From: Saonia flava
GTDB taxonomy: Bacteria; Bacteroidota; Bacteroidia; Flavobacteriales; Flavobacteriaceae
Assembly: GCF_011927795.1 (NCBI RefSeq)
Contig: NZ_JAATJJ010000002.1
Location: 124,001-188,000 of the forward strand
DNA length: 64,000 nucleotides
Reading direction: 5' to 3'
Under the pieces are notes generated by a model, which saw nothing but the letters and a program-made list of their open reading frames with translations, was not told the origin of the DNA and ran no database searches. Position 1 is the stretch's first letter; every line of letters starts with the position of its first letter. Positions 43,197-51,542 of the stretch are shown here, one piece after another. A program made the translations under genes and the position numbers.

Positions 43197-44248
43197 TGGA
43201 AAACTATATAGATTCATTTCCTGGCCGAGAAATTAAGATGGGTAATTCCAACTTTTTATATTTTGGTGGTACAGCTTATTTAGGATTACAGACCGATACC
43301 AAATTTCAACAGCTCTTCATTGATAACATTAAAAGGTATGGAACCAATTATGGGGCTTCAAGAAAGTCCAATGTTCGTATTGCAGTTTATGATAAGGTAG
43401 AAAAGTATTTGGCAAATTTTGTTGAAAGCGAAAGTTGTATTACGGTATCTTCAGGTTATTTGGCAGGTCAGTTAGTTAGCCAATCGTTTAACAACCCAGA
43501 CTACAGCCTATTTTACGCTCCCAATACGCATTCGGCATTGTGCCAATCCAAAACTGTTCCGTATACAACTTATACCTCATTGAATAATGCCCTTAAGAAG
43601 CATTTGAGAAAGAAACATACCACCCCAGTAGTTTTATTGGATTCCATAGATTTTTCTGGTACTAATTATCCAAATTTTGATGGACTTAAAAACCTTCCCT
43701 TAGATAAGATAATACTTGTTGCGGATGATTCCCATGGTATAGGTATTGTTGGTGAAAATGGTCAAGGAGTTTACAAGACCCTAGCTACTTTAAATACAAA
43801 GGAACTTATAGTTTGTTGCTCCCTTGGAAAAGGTTATGGTGTACAGGGAGGTGCAGTTTTCGGAACAAAAAAAAGAATTGGTTCGTTATCGGGGACCGCT
43901 TTTTTTGGAGGAGCAAGTCCAGCTACCCCTTCTGGTATGGCTACACTTTTGGCAGGTGATTCTATCTATAAAGAAAAAAGAAACGTTTTACTGGGCAACA
44001 TAGATTATTTTTTAAAGTCCTTTGACTTTCCCGAAAAATTCAGTTTTATGCATGGGCACCCCTCATTTAGCTATTTGGACACAGGCCTTACCAAACATTT
44101 GGAGAAAAACAACATCCTAGTGACCGATTTTAGCTATCCAAATGAGGATGCTTCCTTAATGAGTAGAATTGTATTAAGTGCTTCACATTTAAAAGAAGAT
44201 GTTGAACACCTGTTCAATTGCATAAATGATTATTTCACATTAAAATAG
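43196..44248 (+). CDS. PLP-dependent enzyme of the 8-amino-7-oxononanoate synthase fold
   Basis: A 350-residue fold-type I PLP enzyme. PLP-binding residues are visible: ADDSHGIGIVGENGQG with the Asp and His of the alpha-oxoamine synthase group, and Lys212 in CCSLGKGYGVQGG as the Schiff base. The N terminus has NFLYFGGTAYLGL and SRKSNVRIAVYDKVE, in line with the same group. It lacks the glycine-rich AONS/KBL N-terminal extension and is shorter than biotin-pathway BioF. Coupling with the dipeptide epimerase (1-bp overlap) suggests action on an amino acid or dipeptide product; the reaction is not known. Confidence 0.85.
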   Translation: MENYIDSFPGREIKMGNSNFLYFGGTAYLGLQTDTKFQQLFIDNIKRYGTNYGASRKSNVRIAVYDKVEKYLANFVESESCITVSSGYLAGQLVSQSFNNPDYSLFYAPNTHSALCQSKTVPYTTYTSLNNALKKHLRKKHTTPVVLLDSIDFSGTNYPNFDGLKNLPLDKIILVADDSHGIGIVGENGQGVYKTLATLNTKELIVCCSLGKGYGVQGGAVFGTKKRIGSLSGTAFFGGASPATPSGMATLLAGDSIYKEKRNVLLGNIDYFLKSFDFPEKFSFMHGHPSFSYLDTGLTKHLEKNNILVTDFSYPNEDASLMSRIVLSASHLKEDVEHLFNCINDYFTLK

Positions 44249-44351
44249 TTCATAAATTTTTATATTCATTTTTATATAGTTAATTTTTTACATATTTAAT
44301 AAAATATGTCGTATCTTTTTATTGTGTAACAACTATAAAAAAAATATAACC

Positions 44352-44798
44352 ATGAAAAAAGTACTTGGATTGGTTTTCTTGATGTTATTTCTAATTTCGG
44401 CAACGGAGATGACCTCACCTAAACCGCACGCAAAAAAGTCTATTGAAGGGACTTGGGAACTTGTTAGTCATTACAATTATGACAACAATATAATTACAGA
44501 TACCATACTTGCCAATGAAAACCTAAGACAGGTAAAAATGTTTTACAATGGCAAAGTTATGTGGGCAAGATATGTTCCACAAGATTCAACGGAATGGTTC
44601 GGTTATGGTTCTTATGAAACCACTGAAGATAGGCTTAGGGAAAGATTAGAGTTTGGCTCCGCGGCCATAATGAAAATTGCCGATACCCTAATGGTTTTTG
44701 AACTGGAACTGATTCTTGATGAAACCTCCTACAGCCAAATAAACATTGACGATGAAGGAAACAGGCTCTTTTCTGAAAATTACAAACGCCTTGATTAA
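44352..44798 (+). CDS. Exported lipocalin-like protein, hypothetical
   Basis: I start at ATG 44352 (MKKVLGLVFLMLFLISATEM, 148 residues), which gives a signal peptide; the frame reaches ten codons further upstream. The mature part opens with KKSIEGTWELVSHYNYDNN, a lipocalin-like beginning, followed by strands (QVKMFYNGKVMWARYVPQD, WFGYGSYETTEDRLRERLEF). There is no cysteine at the signal end, so it is exported rather than lipidated. Function is unknown. It stands alone, followed by a strong terminator shared with trxB. Confidence 0.75.
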   Translation: MKKVLGLVFLMLFLISATEMTSPKPHAKKSIEGTWELVSHYNYDNNIITDTILANENLRQVKMFYNGKVMWARYVPQDSTEWFGYGSYETTEDRLRERLEFGSAAIMKIADTLMVFELELILDETSYSQINIDDEGNRLFSENYKRLD

Positions 44799-44817
44799 AG
44801 TTTAAAGAAACTAAAAT

Positions 44818-44854
44818 ATAAAGGGCGTATTACCAAAAGTAATACGCCCTTTAT
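44818..44854. terminator. Bidirectional rho-independent terminator
   Basis: Perfect 15-bp arms (ATAAAGGGCGTATTA and complement) with a 7-nt loop, between the convergent lipocalin-like gene and trxB. Confidence 0.9.
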
Positions 44855-44873
44855 ATTTATCTCTATTTACAGA

Positions 44874-45836
44874 TTATACCGTGGCTTCGGTTTCAATTGT
44901 TGCCAAATATCTCTCTGCATCCAATGCTGCCATACAACCTGTACCAGCTGCAGTAACCGCTTGTCTATACTCTTTATCTTGTACATCTCCACAAGCAAAA
45001 ACTCCAGGAATACTAGTCTTGGTAGACTTTCCTTTCGTAATAAGATACCCAGTGTCGTCCATTTCCAATTGCCCTTTAAAAATGTCTGTATTTGGTTTAT
45101 GTCCAATGGCAACAAAATATCCAGTAATGGCCAACTCTTCCTTTTCACCGGTTATATTGTTAACAATACGAATGCCTTCCACAACTTGGTCTCCCAATAA
45201 TTCATCAACTTCTGTATTATAACGAACATCAATGTTTGGTAAACTTGTAACTCTGTGTTGCATGGCCTTAGAGGCTCTCATATAGTCTTTACGAACCAAC
45301 ATAGTGACTTTATTACAAATATTTGCCAGATAAGAAGCTTCTTCCGCTGCTGTATCTCCCGCACCAACAATTACCACATCTTGGCCCTTATAGAAAAAAC
45401 CATCACAAACCGCACAGGCAGAAACTCCTCCGCCCCTTAAGCGTTGCTCACTTGGAATACCCAAATACTTGGCAGTGGCCCCAGTAGATATAATAACTGT
45501 CTCCGCCTCTAGTGTTTTATCGTTGTCAACGGTAACTTTATGAATACCTCCAACCTCTTTGCTAAAATCAACAGCCGTAACCATTCCAATACGCACTTCT
45601 GTACCAAAACGCTCTGCCTGTTGCTGTAATTGCACCATCATAGTTGGACCATCAATACCCTCCGGGTATCCAGGAAAATTATCTACTTCTGTAGTTGTGG
45701 TCAATTGTCCCCCAGGCTCCATTCCTGTATAAAGCACAGGTTTTAAATCGGCTCTTGCCGCATATATGGCTGCCGTATACCCAGCTGGACCAGACCCTAT
45801 AATCAATGTTTTTATACGTTCTATTGTTTCTGACAT
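44874..45836 (-). CDS. trxB: Thioredoxin reductase
   Basis: The 320-residue flavoprotein has the FAD-binding start IIGSGPAGYTAAIYAAR, the redox disulfide Cys141-Ala-Val-Cys144 in SACAVCDGFFYKG, the NADPH-binding VVIVGAGDTAAEEASYLA and the terminal FACGDVQDKEYRQAVTAAG. This is a standard low-molecular-weight TrxB, which passes electrons from NADPH to thioredoxin in the cytoplasm. It is preceded by a promoter-like -7 box and stands at the end of the arabinose operon but is separated from it by a 99-bp gap, so it is probably transcribed on its own. Confidence 0.97.
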   Translation of the reverse strand: MSETIERIKTLIIGSGPAGYTAAIYAARADLKPVLYTGMEPGGQLTTTTEVDNFPGYPEGIDGPTMMVQLQQQAERFGTEVRIGMVTAVDFSKEVGGIHKVTVDNDKTLEAETVIISTGATAKYLGIPSEQRLRGGGVSACAVCDGFFYKGQDVVIVGAGDTAAEEASYLANICNKVTMLVRKDYMRASKAMQHRVTSLPNIDVRYNTEVDELLGDQVVEGIRIVNNITGEKEELAITGYFVAIGHKPNTDIFKGQLEMDDTGYLITKGKSTKTSIPGVFACGDVQDKEYRQAVTAAGTGCMAALDAERYLATIETEATV

Positions 45837-45867
45837 AATCTATTGCTACATTAAAAATCTATTAAAA

Positions 45868-45875
45868 CAAAAGTA
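45868..45875 (-). promoter_or_regulatory. -7 box (TAnnTTTG) of trxB
   Basis: On the minus strand the sequence reads TACTTTTG, an exact TAnnTTTG match, 32 bp upstream of the trxB start. The -33 element is not clear. Confidence 0.45.
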
Positions 45876-45935
45876 GGGTTTTTAGCAAAAAACTTACTTT
45901 AAAAGTTATCAAAAGTTGTTATAATGTCTATGGAA

Positions 45936-47072
45936 TTATTTTGATTTCTGTTGAAGCATGGATACATCAACAACGGTTCTAAAACCCAAATGCTCCAAGG
46001 ACGAATCTATACTGGAACCCATTCTGGAAGACAACCTATAACTTGCGCAATACGATGCATTGCATAGAAAAGACCCCCCTTTAATTACTTTTTCTTGCGC
46101 ATACGGGTTATTTGGGACGAAAGATTCATTTGCCCCCTCTGGATTTAATACAACTGTATTAGAAGCCATAAGCTCCCCATAATATTTGGTATTATACCAA
46201 TCACTGGTCCATTCCCACACATTCCCAGCCATATCGTACAAACCATAGTCATTGGCTTCAAAAGTTTTTACAGGTGCTGTACTTTCATAGCCATCGGCTA
46301 TGGTATTGGTCATAGGAAATATGCCATTCCAGGTGTTGGCCTTGCCTGCTAAATTATTCACCTCATCTCCCCATTGATATATTGTACTATCCAAACCTCC
46401 CCTTGCTGCATATTCCCATTCTGCCTCCGTTGGCAAACGGCTTCCGGCCCATTCACAATAGGCCAATGCATCTTCATAAGCTATATGCACAACAGGATGG
46501 TTTTGCAATCCTAAAATGGAGCTTCCTGGTCCTTTGGGATGACGCCAATTGGCTCCGATTTTCCATTCCCACCATTGGGAGAAGTCATATAAATTGGGTA
46601 GTTCAGATTTTGATTTCTTAAAAATCAAGGACCCAGGTTTTAGGATAGAATCATGGGGTTTAGGAGTGCCGTAAGGCACTTGCTTCTTCAATTCTTCCCA
46701 GTCTATTTCTCTCTCTGCAATGGTCTTATAGCCGGTCTCTTCCACAAATTTATAGAACTGGGAATTGGTAACTTCATGTTCATCAATAAAAAAACCATCT
46801 ACCCCTACTATATGGGAGGGTTTCTCGTGTTGCATAGCCATTTTATCATGGGTCACAGCACCTTGTTGAAACTGCCCGCCAGGAATCCAAACCATTTCCT
46901 TAGGAGCTTTTAACCCATGAGGAAGTTCAACAACCAAACTTTTTTCGACAACCTTTTCCACTTCAGAACCATTTGCTTTCGTATTTTTTGGCTTACAATG
47001 AACTAAAAAAATTAGTATAAAAAAGCCTACACAATATTTATTTATAAAACTGTGCAGGCTTAATCTCTTCAT
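45936..47072 (-). CDS. Formylglycine-generating-enzyme-like (SUMF1) lipoprotein
   Basis: I start at ATG 47072 (MKRLSLHSFINKYCVGFFIL, 378 residues), 4 bp after the transporter stop; an upstream ATG at 47087 would overlap it. The signal ends in FLVHC (Cys26), an atypical lipobox. The FGE-sulfatase domain runs from MVWIPGGQFQQGA to the end, with HPVVHIAYEDALAYCEWAG and WEWTSDWYN. Both catalytic cysteines of copper-dependent FGE are kept: Cys337 and Cys342 in GGSFLCNASYCASYRLSSR, followed by HLGFRTVVD. It may therefore convert Cys to formylglycine in sulfatases outside the cytoplasm. No sulfatase is encoded in this window. It is the last gene of the arabinose operon. Confidence 0.85.
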   Translation of the reverse strand: MKRLSLHSFINKYCVGFFILIFLVHCKPKNTKANGSEVEKVVEKSLVVELPHGLKAPKEMVWIPGGQFQQGAVTHDKMAMQHEKPSHIVGVDGFFIDEHEVTNSQFYKFVEETGYKTIAEREIDWEELKKQVPYGTPKPHDSILKPGSLIFKKSKSELPNLYDFSQWWEWKIGANWRHPKGPGSSILGLQNHPVVHIAYEDALAYCEWAGSRLPTEAEWEYAARGGLDSTIYQWGDEVNNLAGKANTWNGIFPMTNTIADGYESTAPVKTFEANDYGLYDMAGNVWEWTSDWYNTKYYGELMASNTVVLNPEGANESFVPNNPYAQEKVIKGGSFLCNASYCASYRLSSRMGSSIDSSLEHLGFRTVVDVSMLQQKSK

Positions 47073-47076
47073 AAAA

Positions 47077-48696
47077 TTATTTACCATTAAAGAAAATCAT
47101 AATCCCGATAACTACAGCAACTATTGCCAAAGAAACTATAATATCTATAGTGCTATAACTATTCTTGTTGTTTGCCTTTTCCTCCTCTGTTACTGTACCA
47201 AAAGTCAAGTTTTTCACTTTTTCAGCACTGGGCGCTTTTGTTAACAAACTAGTAACTATGGCTATGATTACACAAAATAAAAAGAACCATGCCCCAAAGG
47301 TCAGGAAGTTCATGTCGGCCATTTTAAAGAAAAATCCGTCTGGGTCCAAGGAACTTTTACCAAGTTCCATAATCAAGCGCAATGCACCAACAACAAAACC
47401 AGCTATTAAAGTAACAAAAGCTCCTTGCGAATTAATACGCTTATAGAAAATTCCCAACAGGAATACTGCTGCAATAGGTGGTGAAATATACGTCTGTACC
47501 TTCTGCAAATACTCGTATAATACACCTGAAATATTTGCCATAATGGGAATCCAGATAATTCCGATAATAACGGTAATAACAGTTGCTATCTGACCTGTTC
47601 TCACCAATTTCTTCTCTGGGGTATTTGGTCTAAGTTTCTTATAAATATCTACCGTAAATAACGTAGAACAAGAATTAAATACCGAAGCCAAAGAGCTCAT
47701 TAATGCTGCCAAAAGACCCGCTGCAACCAATCCCCTAAGTCCAGAAGGCAATAAATTGCTCATTAACACAGGAAAAGCCTCATCGGGGGAATCCCAATGC
47801 AGCTCGCCTTTCATTTTTAAGGTCAATGCAATAATTCCAGGGACCAAAAACAGAAATACGGGAAGCAATTTTAACAATGCCCCGAAGATAGTACCTCTTC
47901 TCCCCTCTTTTATATTTTTGGCGGTCAATGCCCTTTGCACAATATATTGATCGGTACACCAGTACCAAATACCCACTATGGTACTTGTAATGACCAAAGA
48001 TGGCCATGGAAAATCAGGATCAGATGCTGATCGCCACATGTTTAAATATTCTGGAGTAACCGTTTGTTTAATTTCCGACCAGCCTCCAACATGGTCCAAA
48101 CCAATAAAAGTTAATGCTGCCGCACCCACGACCAAAATAACAGCTTGTAGTGCTTCCGTATAAACCACAGCTCGCATACCACCCAAAATGGTATAGACCC
48201 CAGTTAGAACAACAGTTGCTATCGCCCCAGTCCAAAAATCAATTCCCAATAAGGCAGAAACCACAATACCCCCTGCATAAATAGTAACCGATATTTTGGT
48301 AAGCACATAGGCAATTATGGAAAATACGGAGAGTATCCATCTTGAACGGGCATCAAAACGTTTTTCCAAAAACTCTGGCATGGTAAACACCCCACTCCTA
48401 GCATAAAAGGGCAAAAACACCCAACCTAGCATTAATACAACCCATGCATGTATTTCATAGATAAGCATGGGCAATTTATCACCTGCCCCAGCTCCTGCAA
48501 GCCCTACTACATGTTCTGAACCAATGTTAGAGGCAAAAATAGAGGCTCCAACAACAAACCAGCCCACATTACGTCCAGCTAAAAAATAGTCTTCTGTATT
48601 ATTTTGTTTTTTTCGGATAACCCATACGGCTATACCAATCAGAATTAGGAAGTAAATGGCGATACATACCCAATCTAAAGTATCCAATGTTTTCAT
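47077..48696 (-). CDS. Sodium/solute symporter (SSS family), probable L-arabinose transporter
   Basis: The 539-residue protein has about 14 membrane helices and the SSS signature: EDYFLAGRNVGWFVVGASIF and SNIGSEHVVGLAGAGA in the first helices, GGMRAVVYTEALQAVILVVG in the middle and FNSCSTLFTVDIYKKLRP. It is related to the SglT-type sodium/sugar transporters. The position between galM and the FGE-like gene, in the operon with araA and the AraB-AraD fusion, points to L-arabinose or an arabinoside as substrate. No sugar ABC transporter or SusCD pair is encoded in this cluster, so this is the only evident uptake route in the window. Confidence 0.9.
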   Translation of the reverse strand: MKTLDTLDWVCIAIYFLILIGIAVWVIRKKQNNTEDYFLAGRNVGWFVVGASIFASNIGSEHVVGLAGAGAGDKLPMLIYEIHAWVVLMLGWVFLPFYARSGVFTMPEFLEKRFDARSRWILSVFSIIAYVLTKISVTIYAGGIVVSALLGIDFWTGAIATVVLTGVYTILGGMRAVVYTEALQAVILVVGAAALTFIGLDHVGGWSEIKQTVTPEYLNMWRSASDPDFPWPSLVITSTIVGIWYWCTDQYIVQRALTAKNIKEGRRGTIFGALLKLLPVFLFLVPGIIALTLKMKGELHWDSPDEAFPVLMSNLLPSGLRGLVAAGLLAALMSSLASVFNSCSTLFTVDIYKKLRPNTPEKKLVRTGQIATVITVIIGIIWIPIMANISGVLYEYLQKVQTYISPPIAAVFLLGIFYKRINSQGAFVTLIAGFVVGALRLIMELGKSSLDPDGFFFKMADMNFLTFGAWFFLFCVIIAIVTSLLTKAPSAEKVKNLTFGTVTEEEKANNKNSYSTIDIIVSLAIVAVVIGIMIFFNGK

Positions 48697-48721
48697 ATTT
48701 GGTTGGTTTAGTTTATTTGGT

Positions 48722-49909
48722 TTATTTGGTTGTAAACTTAAATGATGTCATGGTTGCATATTTTTCTCCTGGATTCAAGGTCACAGAAGGAAAAGTGGGT
48801 TGATTGGGAGAATCTGGATAATGCTGTGTCTCCAAGCAAAAACCACTTCTCTTACCATAAGTGCCACCCGTTTTTGATGGTATAGTTCCATTTAAGAAGT
48901 TTCCTGTATAAAACTGTACCCCCGGTTGGTCTGTAAACACTTGCAATAATCTTCCACTACCGGGATGGTGCGCGGATGCCACCAGTCTTACCCCTTCATT
49001 TTGGTTATTCAATACCCAGCAATGGTCATATCCACCGCCCTTTACAATTTGGTCATGATCAGCATCAATTTCTTCTCCAATTACTTTGGCAGTCCTAAAA
49101 TCAAAGGGAGTTCCAGAAACATCACTTAAATCACCTGTTGGAATCAATGTTTCATCTACTGCAACAAATTGATCTGCGTTTAAGACAACCTCATGGTCCA
49201 AAATAGCTTGATCAAAATCCCCAGATAAATTAAAATAGGAGTGTTGCGATAAATTTAAAATGGTCTTCTTGTCCGTGGTAGCCTCATAATTTACCGCCAA
49301 CATATTATCATTGTCCAAGGTATAGGTTACAATGGTTTCCACATTTCCTGGAAACCCAGCATCCATATCTTTACTAAAGTAGGATAATTTTAAAATGGAA
49401 TTGCCATCAACAACCTCTGCATTTAAAACCTTCCAAATTGCTTTGTCAAAACCATTGCTTCCGCCGTGCAGATGATTTGGGCCATTATTGGTTTCCAAGG
49501 TGTATTCAACACCATCCAAAGAAAACTTTCCTTTGGCTATTCTATTTCCATATCGGCCAAGAAGTGCCCCAAAAAATGGATTCCCATCTAGGTATTCCTC
49601 CAAAGTATCAAAACCTAAAACAACATCTTTATAAACACCATCTTTATCCGGAGCAGTCAGGTGAGTAATAATTCCACCATAGGTCATTATTTTAACCTCC
49701 ATTCCGTTTCTATTTGTAAGTGTATACAAATCAACATTTTCTCCTTTGGCATTTGCTCCAAATTCACTTTTCTCTATTGTTGATGTTTCAACTATTTCCT
49801 TCATTTCTTCTGTATTAACCTTTTCTTTTTTCCCGTCTTTACATTGCATTAATGTAAAAGCAACGCTAAAAATAAGAAAGCAGTGGGTAATTTGCTTAAG
49901 TCGGTTCAT
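48722..49909 (-). CDS. galM: Aldose 1-epimerase, lipoprotein
   Basis: The 395-residue protein is a GalM mutarotase with a lipoprotein signal (lipobox MQC, Cys23). Family features include NRIAKGKFSLDGVEYTLETN, NNGPNHLHGG with a substrate-binding His, LNLSQHSYFNLSG with the catalytic His, GGGYDHCWVL, and near the end the catalytic Glu region SGFCLETQHYPDSPN. It interconverts the anomers of an aldose, here probably L-arabinose released by the arabinosidases, before uptake. The location outside the cytoplasm agrees with that of the hydrolases in the operon. It is spaced 15 bp from araA and 25 bp from the transporter gene. Confidence 0.93.
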   Translation of the reverse strand: MNRLKQITHCFLIFSVAFTLMQCKDGKKEKVNTEEMKEIVETSTIEKSEFGANAKGENVDLYTLTNRNGMEVKIMTYGGIITHLTAPDKDGVYKDVVLGFDTLEEYLDGNPFFGALLGRYGNRIAKGKFSLDGVEYTLETNNGPNHLHGGSNGFDKAIWKVLNAEVVDGNSILKLSYFSKDMDAGFPGNVETIVTYTLDNDNMLAVNYEATTDKKTILNLSQHSYFNLSGDFDQAILDHEVVLNADQFVAVDETLIPTGDLSDVSGTPFDFRTAKVIGEEIDADHDQIVKGGGYDHCWVLNNQNEGVRLVASAHHPGSGRLLQVFTDQPGVQFYTGNFLNGTIPSKTGGTYGKRSGFCLETQHYPDSPNQPTFPSVTLNPGEKYATMTSFKFTTK

Positions 49910-49924
49910 TTTATTTGTTTTGGT

Positions 49925-51433
49925 TTATAAATTATTTTGAAACAAATGATAATATACTTCATTTGCATTAAGCTTATCCTTAAACTCTCTAATTGATGTC
50001 TTATCATCAATAACCAATAACTCAACTCCAGCTATATCTGCAAAATCTTCCATATACTCCGTCGTTATTGCCTGACTGTAGACCGTATGATGTGCTCCTC
50101 CTGCTAAAATCCATGCCGTAGTTGCTGTGTTTAAATCCGGTTTTGCATCCCACAAAACTCTAGCAACCGGTAATTTAGGTAATTTTTCATTTGGTTTTAC
50201 TGCTTCGACCTCATTTACCAGTAATCGGAAACGATTTCCCATATCCACCAGTGAAACATTAATGGCATTCCCCACTTGTCCATTGAAAACCAAACGGACG
50301 GGATCTGCCTTTCCTCCTATTCCCAAGGGATGTACTTCACAAGATGGTTTTCCTTCTGAAATGGAAGGACAAATCTCCAGCATATGGGAACCCAAAACAT
50401 AAGATTTATTTGGGTTGAAATGATAGGTGTAATCCTCCATAAAGGAAGTGCCCTTATCCAATCCTACATTCATCACTTTCATTGCCCTGAGGATTGCTGC
50501 CGTTTTCCAATCTCCCTCTGCACCAAAACCATACCCATCTGCCATAAGGCGCTGTACGGCAAGACCCGGTAATTGTTTAAATGCACCTAGATTTTCGAAG
50601 GTATCCGTAAAGGCCTTAAACCCTCCATTTTCCAAAAAGGCTCTTAGGCCCAATTCTATTCGTGCTGCTTCAAGAAGTGATTCCCTTTGCTTCCCGTCTT
50701 TTTTAAGTTGGGGAGTTAGGGTATAATCAGATTCATAAATGCCCACTACTTTATTAATATCCTCCTGGGTAACGGCCTCCACAAATTTTAATACATCCGA
50801 TGTGCCAAAACCATTGACCGAAAAGCCAAAACGTATTTGAGCCTCCACCTTATCCCCTTCAGTAACAGCTACTTCACGCATATTATCGCCAATACGAGCC
50901 ACTTTTAGATTTTGAAGCTCATCCCATCCTAAAACAACACGGGACCATATTCCCAATTTTTTTTGAATTTCTGCATCTTGCCAATGCCCAACCACTATTT
51001 TCCGTTTTTTGCGCATTCTGGTCATCATATGTCCAAATTCCCTATCCCCATGGGCTGATTGATTTAAATTCATAAAATCCATATCAATACTGTTCCAAGG
51101 AATTTCTGCATTAAACTGGGTATGTAAATGGCATAAGGGCTTATTTAAAATGGACAGGCCCTTGATCCACATTTTGGCAGGAGAAAAAGTGTGCATCCAT
51201 GTAATTATTCCAATGCAATTGGTATTCCCATTTGCCTCAATACAAATACTTGTAATCTCATCCGGGGCTTTAACAATGGGTTTAAAAACTAATTTAATTG
51301 GAATAAGGGCGGATGCATTTAAACCCTTTACTATTTCTTTTGAATTGTTCGCAACCTGCTTTAAGGTTTCATCTCCATAAAGATGTTGACTCCCGGTAAC
51401 AAACCAAATTTCCTTTTGTGTGATATCTATCAT
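49925..51433 (-). CDS. araA: L-arabinose isomerase
   Basis: The 502-residue cytoplasmic protein has the length of Escherichia coli AraA (500) and its typical segments: [82 protein letters not shown] and FMEDYTYHF with metal ligands Glu and His. It isomerises L-arabinose to L-ribulose with Mn2+. It lies 109 bp downstream of the AraB-AraD fusion gene in the same operon, and in that gap a small hairpin directly follows the fusion stop codon. Confidence 0.98.
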   Translation of the reverse strand: MIDITQKEIWFVTGSQHLYGDETLKQVANNSKEIVKGLNASALIPIKLVFKPIVKAPDEITSICIEANGNTNCIGIITWMHTFSPAKMWIKGLSILNKPLCHLHTQFNAEIPWNSIDMDFMNLNQSAHGDREFGHMMTRMRKKRKIVVGHWQDAEIQKKLGIWSRVVLGWDELQNLKVARIGDNMREVAVTEGDKVEAQIRFGFSVNGFGTSDVLKFVEAVTQEDINKVVGIYESDYTLTPQLKKDGKQRESLLEAARIELGLRAFLENGGFKAFTDTFENLGAFKQLPGLAVQRLMADGYGFGAEGDWKTAAILRAMKVMNVGLDKGTSFMEDYTYHFNPNKSYVLGSHMLEICPSISEGKPSCEVHPLGIGGKADPVRLVFNGQVGNAINVSLVDMGNRFRLLVNEVEAVKPNEKLPKLPVARVLWDAKPDLNTATTAWILAGGAHHTVYSQAITTEYMEDFADIAGVELLVIDDKTSIREFKDKLNANEVYYHLFQNNL

Positions 51434-51521
51434 TATATTTTTTACTCTATTTTTCTTTATTCAAGTAGGTCTTCATGATTCCTATTGACCTGGCATCTTT
51501 TAACTGTAATCCATCTGGTTC

Positions 51522-51542
51522 CCCTCTAGCGAAGTAGAGAGG
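51522..51542 (-). other. Hairpin between araBD and araA
   Basis: Arms CTCTA and TAGAG with a 6-nt loop and further partial outer pairing, immediately after the stop codon of the fusion gene. It has no T run. It may influence mRNA processing or stability inside the operon. Confidence 0.35.

Noticed and set aside
48711-48728. Two copies of GTTTATTTG between the symporter and galM genes
   Set aside because: Only two 9-bp units in low-complexity sequence overlapping the galM stop; no reason to assign a role.
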